The translations under genes were made by a program, and so were the position numbers. 64,000 nt of DNA. Source: Candidatus Colwellia aromaticivorans (lineage in GTDB: Bacteria > Pseudomonadota > Gammaproteobacteria > Enterobacterales > Alteromonadaceae). This document shows positions 27,910 through 38,536 of the stretch, piece after piece. The stretch spans positions 84,746 to 148,745 of the forward strand of contig NZ_QOLD01000073.1 of assembly GCF_003333305.1 (NCBI RefSeq). The letters run 5' to 3'. The notes beneath the pieces are model-generated. The model was not told the origin of the DNA, made no database searches, and saw nothing but the letters and a program-made list of their open reading frames with translations. Position 1 is the first letter of the stretch. The number at the start of each line of letters is the position of its first letter.

Positions 27910-29076
27910 CTAGTTAAAAATACTTTTCTGATATTGTGCGAGGATTGCTTGCTGTATTTTATCGCCTAACTTCACAGGACAGTCAAATACATTTTTTACT
28001 TTCACACTAGCCGTTTTTTCTTCTATAAAATTAATACTATCACTAAACCAAGTACTGGCTTTGAATAAATCCAAAGCACCTAAAGTAGCAGTATTTTTTT
28101 TATCAGTAAAAAGAGACGATGGTAAAGCTATAGGGGTGAAGCTATCGGTTAATAAACACGTTTTTTTCTCATAAGCTTGCACCGTATCTAACACATTTAT
28201 TAAGCCATAAAGTACATTAATATAAGGGTTGTAATGAATGCTCGCAGCGCCTAACCTGTGTTCTATTCGAGCTGTTTTTTGCCAGTTTTGTTGTACCGAT
28301 AACACATTATTATGACTATCGTATAATAAAGGCTCTTCACCCATATTTTGATTATGCTTGCCAAGCTTTTTATACAAGGCAATACTTCCTTGGTGACCAC
28401 CCGATATATCTACAGGCGAACAGAGCTCTTGCGCTAAACCGTACTGTGTTTTCAACGCCAAACGTTCAAAAGCAGCTTCTTCAGGTAAATACAATAAACA
28501 ACACTCTAAACTAGTGCGCAAAAAACAATTTTGTAAATATTCTCCGAAGCCTTCTTCAACAATAAGGTTATTGCCGCGACTATCAAGTACGCTAACATTT
28601 AATTGCACCGCATTAGGAATATGAACAGCACGCGTATCATTGGTAAAAATTTGACTAGAACCCGAAATAAGCTTCCCTTGATCGCCAGACCAAACGACCG
28701 GTTGAATCAAGGTCTCTATTACTGCATTTTTGCCATAAAGTTGTTGAAAAAGTTGCGGTAACCTGGTGATTACTCGGTGTAAATTATGGGCTTCTTTTAA
28801 TGGCGTTTGACCGTTAAAAAGTGACACGTATTCCCATTGATTTCGCCAATATTCACCGACAATTTCACCCTCAATATCTAACTCGCGTAAACACTGGTTA
28901 ATCTGGCTAAAGTCTAATTTTTGATCCACGTTGTTATCAAAACGATAACATCCCTCTAACTCAAAATGAATTTGCGCTTTATATCCAAGTCGCTCTAAAT
29001 AATTCTGCACAAGGTTGATTGCATCTATTGTTAAATGCTGTAGCTCTAATGATTGTTGAATCAAATGGTTAGTCAT
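27910..29076 (-). CDS. Unrecognised 388-aa protein encoded directly upstream of ovoA
   Basis: I do not recognise this family with confidence. With the start at ATG 29076 (MTNHLIQQ) it has 388 aa. An upstream ATG-like start at 29178 would overlap the preceding gene by 41 bases and add an unconserved-looking stretch. No signal peptide or membrane segment is visible. GEIVGEYWRNQWEYVSLF and TARIEHRLGAAS followed by NPY are the most motif-like parts. The latter faintly recalls the R-I-E-x-R...NPY region of glutamine-synthetase-fold ligases. It ends 37 bases before ovoA, so a role in ovothiol metabolism is a reasonable inference only. Confidence 0.6.
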   Translation of the reverse strand: MTNHLIQQSLELQHLTIDAINLVQNYLERLGYKAQIHFELEGCYRFDNNVDQKLDFSQINQCLRELDIEGEIVGEYWRNQWEYVSLFNGQTPLKEAHNLHRVITRLPQLFQQLYGKNAVIETLIQPVVWSGDQGKLISGSSQIFTNDTRAVHIPNAVQLNVSVLDSRGNNLIVEEGFGEYLQNCFLRTSLECCLLYLPEEAAFERLALKTQYGLAQELCSPVDISGGHQGSIALYKKLGKHNQNMGEEPLLYDSHNNVLSVQQNWQKTARIEHRLGAASIHYNPYINVLYGLINVLDTVQAYEKKTCLLTDSFTPIALPSSLFTDKKNTATLGALDLFKASTWFSDSINFIEEKTASVKVKNVFDCPVKLGDKIQQAILAQYQKSIFN

Positions 29077-29137
29077 GGTGTAGTAAGAGTTACTTTCAAA
29101 GTTAATGTTGTTTTGTACACGAATGTTATATTGTGTC

Positions 29138-31015
29138 TCAATATTGCAAAGCTCGATTTTTACCACTCGTTTTTGCATTATGTAGCGCTTTATCGGCTTG
29201 CAAATATAAGTCTGAACTGTTTATAGTGTCAACCGATGTTGTCGATATTCCAATACTAACAGTAAGCTTTACTAGCTGTTTATGACTTCCTTTACCAACA
29301 TAAAACTCATAACCATGTACTTTTTTTACTAAACGTTGAGCTATATTTAAACATTGAATACTATCTATTCTTGGCAATACACATAAAAACTGTTCACCAC
29401 CAACACGACCAATAACATCTTCACTTCTGATGGTATCTTTACCTATTGACGCTACCTTACTAATCACTTGATCACCAAAAGCGTGTTTATAAAGATCATT
29501 AATCGGCTTAAAATCATCAATATCTATTAGCATTATAGAAACTTGGTTTTTTTCTAAATTGGTCTCGTTAACAAGCGTATTAAGAAACTCAAGTATATAA
29601 CGACGATTATATAAATTTGTTAGGGGATCACGAATAGATAGCGTCAATAGTATTTGATTATTTCGCCATTGAAAATACATAAAAATCAAGCTGAATAAGA
29701 TAAGTATCACAATACAACTTATAATGTAATTCTGAATGGTATTATCTTGTTTTTGCTGTGCTAATTGTAATTCATGTACTTTAGCTCTTTGTTGTAACAA
29801 AGAGTTTTCTACGTTTTGTCGTTCAGCTTCTAATACACCTCTAACACGTAATAACCGATCAGAAGTATTCTTCTTTAATAGTGCAACTTTACGTTGATTA
29901 AACTGCTTTAATAATTGATAAGCTTGTTCATTATTACCTTTAGCTTGCTGTAACTGTGCCCGTATTTCAATAACTTCTATTTGCCATCGAGTACCTATTA
30001 ACTCAGGCATATTTGCAAAAATAGTCGCAGCATTATCCAAAGCAATGGTAGCAAGGTGTAACTTGTTTTTGTCTATAAAACACAAAGCCTGACGTTTATA
30101 AAGTTCGGCTTTATAGTCAATTAACCCCTTTATACTTAAAGTTTGCTCTATATAATCCAACGCTTGAGTGCAATCACCTTTTCCGGCCAAGCTCATTGAT
30201 ATCCCATATAGGCCATAAAAATTACCCTCGATATTATTAAGACTATATTCAATTACTTTTTGATAACGATGATAATAATTCAATGCTAAATCATATTTCT
30301 GCCAATAACGATAAGTCACCGCTAACCCATATAGCGCTTCAGCCACATGAACCGGATAAGCAAGCTGCTGATAGCTTGTTAGTGCTTTTTGATAATACTC
30401 AATTGATTGGCCATATTCATTTAAATACCCGTAAATATCACCATAAACTTCATTGATTCTAGCAACCAAAAAATCATTATCTAATGCGTAAGCTTCAACG
30501 TATGCTTGCTGCAAACCAGTTAGTGAGTATTCATAGTGCTCCGTTAAGCTACGTGTAAAAGCGAGTTCTAACTTTGCATGAACTGCCAAATCAGTATATT
30601 TATGGGTAATTGCAGCTTGTTGCGTTTGCTTTAGTAAGCTTCGAGCTTTTTGGTATTTTCCTTGTCGTTGCAGAATAATACCGTAAAAAATATTAAAGTG
30701 AATGGCGATACGATCGGGGGTTTTTTCATTTACAAGTGCTTGAGCAGTGGTAACTGTTTGTTGAAATTCGTCAAAAAGGTCTAATAAATTTTCAGCTTGA
30801 GCTTTGCGTAGCAACCACCATAATTTATAATCTGGTGTCGCATCAGCTAATTTATCAGCTTGAGACTGAATTTTTTGATAAGTCTGCCATGGCTGTTGAT
30901 TTAGCTCATGATCCATATTTTGTAATACTAAACTATCATTTAATGGCATTGCACCAACAGTAAAGTTACTACAAATAAAAAGTACCGCGACTATGGATTT
31001 ATAAACAAACGGCAA
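29138..31015 (-). CDS. TPR-containing membrane GGDEF protein with altered GGEQF signature
   Basis: A 625-aa protein with a signal peptide (about 1-22) and a periplasmic array of TPR helices (about 60-380). A coiled coil, one membrane segment (about 427-448) and a cytoplasmic GGDEF domain (about 458-625) follow. The domain keeps RDPLTNLYNRR and an RSED product-inhibition site. The active-site signature is GGEQF, with Gln replacing the conserved second acidic residue. It may be weakly active or a c-di-GMP receptor. The ovoA-linked gene starts about 60 bases past its stop. Confidence 0.85.
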   Translation of the reverse strand: MPFVYKSIVAVLFICSNFTVGAMPLNDSLVLQNMDHELNQQPWQTYQKIQSQADKLADATPDYKLWWLLRKAQAENLLDLFDEFQQTVTTAQALVNEKTPDRIAIHFNIFYGIILQRQGKYQKARSLLKQTQQAAITHKYTDLAVHAKLELAFTRSLTEHYEYSLTGLQQAYVEAYALDNDFLVARINEVYGDIYGYLNEYGQSIEYYQKALTSYQQLAYPVHVAEALYGLAVTYRYWQKYDLALNYYHRYQKVIEYSLNNIEGNFYGLYGISMSLAGKGDCTQALDYIEQTLSIKGLIDYKAELYKRQALCFIDKNKLHLATIALDNAATIFANMPELIGTRWQIEVIEIRAQLQQAKGNNEQAYQLLKQFNQRKVALLKKNTSDRLLRVRGVLEAERQNVENSLLQQRAKVHELQLAQQKQDNTIQNYIISCIVILILFSLIFMYFQWRNNQILLTLSIRDPLTNLYNRRYILEFLNTLVNETNLEKNQVSIMLIDIDDFKPINDLYKHAFGDQVISKVASIGKDTIRSEDVIGRVGGEQFLCVLPRIDSIQCLNIAQRLVKKVHGYEFYVGKGSHKQLVKLTVSIGISTTSVDTINSSDLYLQADKALHNAKTSGKNRALQY

Positions 31016-31086
31016 AGCATGATATCCCTATAAAAACCTAAAAACAATTTAACCCGTATGTGAGAATATACTTAACTACACTAACA

Positions 31087-31110
31087 TATATACCCAAAAT
31101 TATTCAAAGT
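31087..31110 (+). repeat. Solitary TATACCC-family terminal repeat
   Basis: TATACCCAAAATTATTCAAA matches the end of the 33.7-kb and 44.3-kb elements (TATACCCGTAATCATTCAAA) at 17 of 20 positions. No facing partner end is found within several hundred bases, so it is a degraded end or a chance match. Confidence 0.4.
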
Positions 31111-31160
31111 ACATATTTCTGAGAGCAACTCTCTTAGTTAAATAGTAAATTTAGCACCTC

Positions 31161-31385
31161 TCATTTAAACAGTTTATTAAACTCTGTAACCGAAAAACCT
31201 TTTAATAATTGATCACCTACCTTCAGTACTGGTACACCACGTAGCCCTGTGGCTGCAAACTCCTTTTGTCCTTTCGCCGTTTTTATATTACACAACCGAT
31301 AAGGTATTTTCTGCTTTTCTAAATAGTTTTTAGCACTTTGGCAATGAGGGCACTTATCCATACTGTAGAGCACTACTCGTTTCAT
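31161..31385 (-). CDS. Small glutaredoxin
   Basis: A 74-aa thioredoxin-fold protein with the dithiol active site CPHC (Cys12, Cys15). The cis-proline segment GVPVLKVG and the GF pair typical of glutathione binding are present. It would reduce disulfides or mixed glutathione disulfides in the cytoplasm. The compact size resembles NrdH/GrxC-type proteins. It is a single gene, separated from norB by a terminator. Confidence 0.9.
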   Translation of the reverse strand: MKRVVLYSMDKCPHCQSAKNYLEKQKIPYRLCNIKTAKGQKEFAATGLRGVPVLKVGDQLLKGFSVTEFNKLFK

Positions 31386-31450
31386 AAGCTTTCCTTAAAT
31401 GTTACTGCAATAATAACGATTGAAGTATTAGATTATACCAAGCTATAAGC

Positions 31451-31482
31451 AAAAAAAACCGCGAAACTAATTTCGCGGTTTT
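31451..31482 (-). terminator. Rho-independent terminator after norCB
   Basis: A stem of ACCGCGAAA/TTTCGCGGT with loop CTAA is followed on the minus strand by eight T residues. It lies 40 bases past the norB stop. Confidence 0.9.
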
Positions 31483-31522
31483 ATTATTTTCGCAACAATT
31501 AACTTGTTACTGGTAACTTATA

Positions 31523-33356
<1,834 letters not shown>

Positions 33357-33496
33357 GGTGTATCCCTTAATGAATGATTAAAATTCATGCGTTAGTTATG
33401 TGTATTAACTTATAATAAGTTATTTACATTTTCGTACAAAAAATTACTTGGTTGAGTAAAGCTCGTGAATAATAGCGAGAAGTACACACAGATAGC

Positions 33497-33510
33497 TTGA
33501 TAGAAATCAA
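33497..33510. promoter_or_regulatory. FNR/DNR-family binding site upstream of norCB
   Basis: TTGAT-AGAA-ATCAA is a perfect match to the CRP/FNR-superfamily consensus TTGAT-N4-ATCAA. It is centred about 147 bases upstream of the norC ATG, so either the leader is long or activation is distal. Oxygen- or NO-responsive control of nor by FNR, DNR or NNR is well established in denitrifiers. Confidence 0.75.
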
Positions 33511-33713
33511 AGTTTACGGATAGTTGTAAAAATATGTGTCGAAAAGTTAACTATTATTGCGCCATATCAAAAAACAATGAGGTTGTTTAGGTAAAAAATC
33601 TAATAATAATAAAACCTTGCCTTTTTTAAGGGTATATTATTATTAGGTTTTCTTTCGTCTATTTAACTTTAGTTTATGCCCTAGCTATGTACTTTTTTAT
33701 TGAAACTGAAATA

Positions 33714-33977
33714 TATACCCGTAATCATTCAAAATGCTCGATTCAGAGTGCTTGAGCAAATCTAGTTTGAGGCGCGTCAATTAAATCATGGTCATTCCCT
33801 ATTTCTTTGACGCAACAATGAAATAGGTTTGCTCATGCGCTTCTACGATGGGGCTAAAAACGATTTATACGTCGTTATTGATTTAGTGAATGGAACAACC
33901 ATTCTCTGCAATCAAAGCCTTGTCTAAATCGTTTTTTTCTCCCACTGAAACATGCATTTTGAATGGTCACGGGTATA
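33714..33977. mobile_element. MITE-like inverted-repeat element, copy A (264 bp)
   Basis: The ends TATACCCGTAATCATTCAAA and the reverse complement of TTTGAATGGTCACGGGTATA pair at 22 of 24 positions over the full arm. The interior carries the core GGAACAACCATTCTCTGCAA and AAAGCCTTGTCTAAATCG shared with the copies at 44.3 and 60.6 kb. The outer TATA at both ends is compatible with a TA target duplication. It lies in the 700-base gap between norC and the blue copper gene. No transposase is encoded. Confidence 0.85.
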
Positions 33978-34060
33978 AAGATCCACTAAAGGCTATGGAA
34001 TTAATTTTCAGCATCACGCTTATTTAAACGTGATGATGGAAGTGCATATAAATTTTCACT

Positions 34061-34375
34061 CTATTTTTTAATAACAGTCACCCGTCCTTTCATGCGCGGA
34101 TGTGGCCCACATTCATAAGGAAAATCACCTGCTTCATCAAAGCTTCGTTGATAACTTTCATCAGGAAAAAAATAATCCGGCTCTTCCTTATCAAACTGTT
34201 TAAACCAAACATTATGATATTGACGTTTTTCAATGTTTTTCCAAGTAATGCTATCACCCTGTTTAATAGTAATCTCGGCTGGGATATATTTTTTTTTGAA
34301 AATTTCAACAACATGCTCTGTTGCAAACACACTACTCGATATAAGTAGTAAACTTATTATCATCCAAACTCGCAT
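34061..34375 (-). CDS. Periplasmic blue copper protein (amicyanin/plastocyanin-like)
   Basis: A 104-aa cupredoxin with a signal peptide cleaved after SSVFA (residue 18). The type 1 copper ligands are visible as His54 in YHNVW, then Cys89, His92 and Met95 in CGPHPRM. It would be a small soluble electron carrier in the periplasm. It lies upstream of norCB on the same strand, separated by about 700 bases and an inserted element. Electron donation to NorC is thus a plausible but unproven role. Confidence 0.88.
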   Translation of the reverse strand: MRVWMIISLLLISSSVFATEHVVEIFKKKYIPAEITIKQGDSITWKNIEKRQYHNVWFKQFDKEEPDYFFPDESYQRSFDEAGDFPYECGPHPRMKGRVTVIKK

Positions 34376-34598
34376 AGTTAGCTCCTAATGTATTTCAAAT
34401 AGCTCTTATTTTGTCAGGCTATAATAAGGTGTTCCAAGTTTATAACACAAGTACTTGAGTTCATCAATTTAGCACCATGAGGCTGCAAATTGTTGTTATT
34501 TAATTTCTTTAATGACTATTTCATCAACGTTATATTTACTTGTTGGGCGATATATTGTCACTTACATAGACCATTAAAAATAACTTTTAAGAGCAAGA

Positions 34599-35642
34599 TT
34601 AATCTTGAAAATAGTCGGTTAAAGAAAATCCAATACCAATGGTTTGTTGTGAGTGATTGTAATCGATTAGGCTTTCGCCATAACCATTGGTATATTGAAT
34701 ATAACCTTTTAACCGATCAAAAATAGGAAAGGTTACACCTAACTCCACGTACCCGTTGTGCTCTTTAAAATTTTCTCGGCCTTTAAAAAGCAAATTATAT
34801 CCCTGCCACTTGTAAACCATCGAAAGTTCAAATCGCCCCATATAATCAGTGATGTCGGGGTTATCATTTCCCGGTTCAGTAGGTGTAGTTACTTTATTTC
34901 CTTGAGGAATTCGCCACCAAGGTCTAAAGGAAATAGCGTAGTTCTTTTTAGCAAAAACGATATTTGCATAGAGTCTATTCCAACTGCGTGATAAAGATAA
35001 TGAATGACCATTTGATTGGTGTTCAAAACCAAGAAGTAATGCGGTGTTACCTCCTAACGGTTGCCAGCTCAAAGGAGCATAATAAAAAAATTCTGGTTGA
35101 TAATTTGTTTCCCTAAAAGGACGAGAAATTTTCTGTGCATAAATTTGCCACCATGACTGTAACGTAAAACCAAAAGCGATACCGTCACCTTCAGTAAATA
35201 TACTTTCTGTAAGCAAAGGAACTCTAAAGCTAAGCTGATATTTAATCTCTATATCTTCAAGATTATTAGCCCAGTTTTCTACTTCATCGTAGGCTTCTTT
35301 ATTGACATTGTTACTATAACTGACAGGTAAAATATAATTCATTCTATGAGGTGTCATAACATAAGGAGTCATCACATAAGGCTCTATAGCCAAATTATTT
35401 GTTTTTAGGTCTTGCTCAAAAAAATCAGTTACTTTATTCGGCTTAGTATTGATTAGATCGAATAGTGACTCTGAGCATTCTTGCTTCAATTGTCTAACCG
35501 TTTTATCTAAATTTTCTGAATTAAGTTTATCTATCAAACACGCTTGCATTTCTTCTTCTGATGCGAGCACTTTCAAAGATACAAAAATAAAACTCGTCAT
35601 TAACAGGCTAAGATATAAATAGAATATTACTGATCTTTTCAT
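34599..35642 (-). CDS. pldA: Outer-membrane phospholipase A (PldA)
   Basis: PldA is a 12-stranded outer-membrane beta-barrel that hydrolyses phospholipids displaced to the outer leaflet. The 347-aa protein has a signal peptide (about 1-27), an N-terminal extension of about 75 residues, and the family segments SRPFRETNYQPE and GFEHQSNGHSLSLSRSWNRLY. HQS holds the catalytic His-Ser pair. The C-terminus ends with an aromatic-rich strand as in barrel proteins. The start ATG is supported by the signal peptide. It is a single gene. Confidence 0.93.
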   Translation of the reverse strand: MKRSVIFYLYLSLLMTSFIFVSLKVLASEEEMQACLIDKLNSENLDKTVRQLKQECSESLFDLINTKPNKVTDFFEQDLKTNNLAIEPYVMTPYVMTPHRMNYILPVSYSNNVNKEAYDEVENWANNLEDIEIKYQLSFRVPLLTESIFTEGDGIAFGFTLQSWWQIYAQKISRPFRETNYQPEFFYYAPLSWQPLGGNTALLLGFEHQSNGHSLSLSRSWNRLYANIVFAKKNYAISFRPWWRIPQGNKVTTPTEPGNDNPDITDYMGRFELSMVYKWQGYNLLFKGRENFKEHNGYVELGVTFPIFDRLKGYIQYTNGYGESLIDYNHSQQTIGIGFSLTDYFQD

Positions 35643-36234
35643 AAATTTATCTCACCTGAATACAGCTAGTAACATGCGATGTTTCCCCTTCACTGATTTA
35701 CTTTATGCACTACTGCCCACATAGCCGCTTACATCCGGCTTTTAAAGCCTCGTTTTTAAATAAATTTGTAGTGCACTTTAATCGTAGCCTCTGTAATGCA
35801 TCAGCTTCACTGTCTATTAGTAAACACCCATCAGCATTAAATATCAACGCTTGTATAATATCAGTTTAATTTTCAGAAACACTGAAGACAATTACTTTCG
35901 ACCTTATATTTGCGCTAAATTCAGTGATTGTGCCTAATAGTGCTTTTTTATCTGTAAAGTCTCCCCTTCCCTGTCAGTCTTTCCAGTTATCGCTGTATAC
36001 CTTACTATTGAGCCTTGTAAAACCTTAATTAACAAATTAAGCTTACAAACTGCTTTTATACCAAACGGAGCAATTCCCGCTAAGTAATTAATAAATGAGT
36101 TCTATTGGTATTACTATCGATTACTTATCGGTTTAAGTTATTAAATTCCCATAAATTACCACTTTGCAGCTGGAACGTTAAGAACAAGCACTAAAACTAT
36201 CGCTCAAGAAGCGCTCAATTGGAGAAAACATATT
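35643..36234. other. Long intergenic region upstream of pldA and the AsmA-like gene
   Basis: About 590 bases between divergent genes, without a supportable coding frame. It contains a separated inverted repeat TGCACTAC (35706-35713) / GTAGTGCA (35768-35775). A short palindromic unit with ends ATACCAA (36058) and TTGGTAT (to 36111) looks like a remnant of the ATACCAA repeat class also seen at 23.1, 57.1 and 58.2 kb. Nothing else is recognised. Confidence 0.5.
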
Positions 36235-36990
36235 ATGAAAAAATTAATTATATTTGTCGCTTTAGTATTAGCAATTGCTGGGGGGGCATTTTGGTTTCTT
36301 ACCAGTGATAAGCTAAATGCTCTTATTGCAGAGCAAATAGAAGTACAAGGTAAAAAATTTACTGAGCAGCTAGTTACAGTAGAAAAAGTAGATATGCAAC
36401 TTTTAAGCGGTGCAGGCACCATCAATGGTTTAATATTAAATAACCCTAGCGGCTATACAACAACTCCTTTGTTTGCTTTAGAGGAAATCACCTTAGATAT
36501 TAATATTGAGAGCTTAGCTGGAGTACGTGAAGGTAAACCTGTCGTGATAGATGCTATTGTCATCAATAAACCAGAAGCACTCGTTGAGTTTAATGAAGCT
36601 GGCGGCTCTAACATTCAGGTAATCCTTGATGCCATCAATAAAAACATGCCTCAATCCTCAGCAGGTGGCGAAACTAGTCCTAGTCAAACTAATTCGCCTA
36701 AAATACGTGTGAAAAAATTTGTATTAGCTGGAGTCGCTCTACGCGTTGATTTAACCAAGCTAGGTAATACTACCCATAAAAAAATACTACCTGATATTAA
36801 TTTAGCCAACATTGGCGGTGAAGACGGTGTGCCTGCTAATGAACTAGGCGGTGTAATGATCAAAAAAGCATTGTCGGCTATCTGGAAAGAAGCGAAAAAT
36901 TCACAAAAAGACGTGTTAAAAGATCAAGCCAAAGACAAGGCTATAGAAAAAGCGAACGAGCTATTTGATAAGTGGAACAAAGGCAATTAA
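36235..36990 (+). CDS. AsmA-like / DUF748-type membrane-anchored protein
   Basis: A 251-aa protein with an N-terminal membrane anchor (about residues 3-21). A single periplasmic domain follows, with the AsmA-type pattern SGAGTINGLILNNPSGY, then FALEEITLDINIESL and VVIDAIVINKP. Full AsmA proteins are much longer; this is a short version of the sort found near envelope genes. The C-terminus is a charged helix rich in Lys, Asp and Ala. A role in outer-membrane lipid homeostasis is a family-level inference. GGAGAAAA lies 9 bases upstream of the ATG. Confidence 0.72.
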   Translation: MKKLIIFVALVLAIAGGAFWFLTSDKLNALIAEQIEVQGKKFTEQLVTVEKVDMQLLSGAGTINGLILNNPSGYTTTPLFALEEITLDINIESLAGVREGKPVVIDAIVINKPEALVEFNEAGGSNIQVILDAINKNMPQSSAGGETSPSQTNSPKIRVKKFVLAGVALRVDLTKLGNTTHKKILPDINLANIGGEDGVPANELGGVMIKKALSAIWKEAKNSQKDVLKDQAKDKAIEKANELFDKWNKGN

Positions 36991-37033
36991 GCTTTTAAGC
37001 TTTTAAGCAATAACCGTAAAGTCTTTGCTTGTT

Positions 37034-37642
37034 TCATGGAACAATCGTTCTAAAGGTTAAGTTAATTCGTATATCCTGCACCTTTTTAGTCGGTGGAAGG
37101 CGATGAAGCCAATGTTGTTGAGTTTCGCCTTTCATCACTAATAAACTACCTGCTTTTAGATCAAGCGACACCACCTCTTTAGTGTGTTTCTGTTTAAAAG
37201 AAAATTTACGTATTGCGCCAAAACTTAATGAGGCGATAGCACCATTCTTTTTAAGATCTTTCTCACCATCACTATGCCAAGCTATACTCTCGCTGCCATT
37301 ATGATATAAATTGAGTAAGCATGAATTATAAGTTTCATCTGTTTTTTGCTCTACTATGGCCTTCAAAACTTGCAAGTTTTGTGTCCAAGGTAGAGCACAT
37401 TTAGTGATATTAGAATAGGTGTAAGAAAAAGGTTGTTCAGCATACCAAGCAACCTTTCTTTTGGTTTTAATGTGTTTTCCAAAGATAACCGCTTGATCAC
37501 ATCGCCAGTCAACTTCAGTTAACAATGCATTCAAGTAAAAATCTGATTCCGCTAAAGACATTATTTCGCCATGATAATGTACTTCACCATCTTGAGGTAA
37601 AATATTAATCGGTTCAACTAAGGCTTGGTCAAGTAAATTCAT
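37034..37642 (-). CDS. alkB: Alkylated DNA repair dioxygenase AlkB
   Basis: A 202-aa Fe(II)/2-oxoglutarate dioxygenase that would remove methyl lesions such as 1-meA and 3-meC from DNA. The iron ligands are in WHSDGE (His, Asp) and QQHWLHRLPP (His). The 2-oxoglutarate-binding RINLTFR segment closes the fold. The length and the NALLTEVDW start resemble the ALKBH2-like bacterial subgroup. It is divergent from the GntR gene, with an intrinsic-terminator-like hairpin between them. Confidence 0.92.
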   Translation of the reverse strand: MNLLDQALVEPINILPQDGEVHYHGEIMSLAESDFYLNALLTEVDWRCDQAVIFGKHIKTKRKVAWYAEQPFSYTYSNITKCALPWTQNLQVLKAIVEQKTDETYNSCLLNLYHNGSESIAWHSDGEKDLKKNGAIASLSFGAIRKFSFKQKHTKEVVSLDLKAGSLLVMKGETQQHWLHRLPPTKKVQDIRINLTFRTIVP

Positions 37643-37740
37643 TACAACTTCCCATACTCATCAAAATATGCCACAAGCATTACTACCCAAAAAGTACAAA
37701 ATGAGTTTACTGTCTTAGTTTACAGCATTCCCTTGACCAA

Positions 37741-37773
37741 AAAGAGCTAAGATTTAATCCTAGCTCTTTTTTT
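37741..37773. terminator. Terminator-like hairpin between divergent alkB and gntR genes
   Basis: AAAGAGCTAAGAT (37741-37753) and ATCCTAGCTCTTTTTTT (37757-37773) form a long stem flanked by A and T runs, a strong intrinsic terminator in the plus direction. No annotated plus-strand gene ends before it; alkB starts at 37642 reading away, and gntR begins 41 bases later. Confidence 0.75.
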
Positions 37774-37813
37774 CAGCTATAAACTCTTTATAATAGATTG
37801 TATAAAATAGGCA

Positions 37814-38497
37814 ATGAATAAACGGCATAATCCAATGGCAATTGAATATAAAACTAGAACCCAGTTAGTTGTTGAAATACTAAGAGAAAAAATACTTAGT
37901 GGGGAAATCGTCGCTGGTCAGCCATTGCGTCAAGCAGCATTAGCAAACGAATTAAATGTTAGTCGTATTCCAGTTAGAGAAGCATTACTGCAACTTGAAG
38001 CGGAAGGTTTGGTCATTTTTGAACCTCACAAAGGTGCTAGCGCTACTGAGCTAAGTGCTGCTCAAGTCGATGAACTATTTGAACTTAGAGCGATGATAGA
38101 AGGTGATTTACTAGCTGCTTCATTAGTACACATTACTGACGATGCTTTAGTACAAGCTACTGATATCTTAGTGAATCTTGATAGTGCTTTAGGCAAAGAA
38201 AATGCTGCAAACACTTGGAGTGAATTAAACTCTGATTTTCATAACTGCTTGTACTCTGGTGCAAATAGACCACAAACGGCAGATTTAGTTAATATTTTAA
38301 ATAAAAATGCTGATCGTTATATTCGTATGCATTTATTATGGGCGGGCGGTATTTCAAAAGCAGGTCCTGAGCATGCCGAGCTTTTAGCTTTTTGTCAGGC
38401 GCGAGATATCGACAATGCTGTAGCCAAATTAAAACAGCATATTCTTAACTCTCGTGATGAAATAAAAGCATTTTTATTACAACGCGAAGCGAATTAA
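37814..38497 (+). CDS. GntR-family transcriptional regulator, FadR-type (FCD domain)
   Basis: A 227-aa repressor-type protein. The N-terminal winged helix-turn-helix (about 12-75) has QPLRQAALANELNVSRIPVREALLQLEAEGLV, typical of GntR. The C-terminal FCD helical domain (about 85-220) has ELRAMIEGDLLAAS and the metal/ligand-binding histidines SDFHNCLY and GPEHAELL. The effector is probably a small carboxylate, but it is unknown. The first ATG is used; an in-frame ATG seven codons on is an alternative start. Target genes are not evident. Confidence 0.9.
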   Translation: MNKRHNPMAIEYKTRTQLVVEILREKILSGEIVAGQPLRQAALANELNVSRIPVREALLQLEAEGLVIFEPHKGASATELSAAQVDELFELRAMIEGDLLAASLVHITDDALVQATDILVNLDSALGKENAANTWSELNSDFHNCLYSGANRPQTADLVNILNKNADRYIRMHLLWAGGISKAGPEHAELLAFCQARDIDNAVAKLKQHILNSRDEIKAFLLQREAN

Positions 38498-38536
38498 CAT
38501 TTATTTTCGCTCCACTTGAAGATGCAAAATTATTAA

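Noticed and set aside
29077..29178. Longer start for the ovoA-adjacent protein
   Set aside because: It would overlap the preceding gene by 41 bases, and the added residues lack any domain-like pattern; ATG 29076 is more natural, though its ribosome binding site is weak.
34442..34470. FNR-like sequence upstream of the blue copper gene (TTGAGTTCATCAA)
   Set aside because: The spacing is one base short and one half-site deviates from TTGAT.
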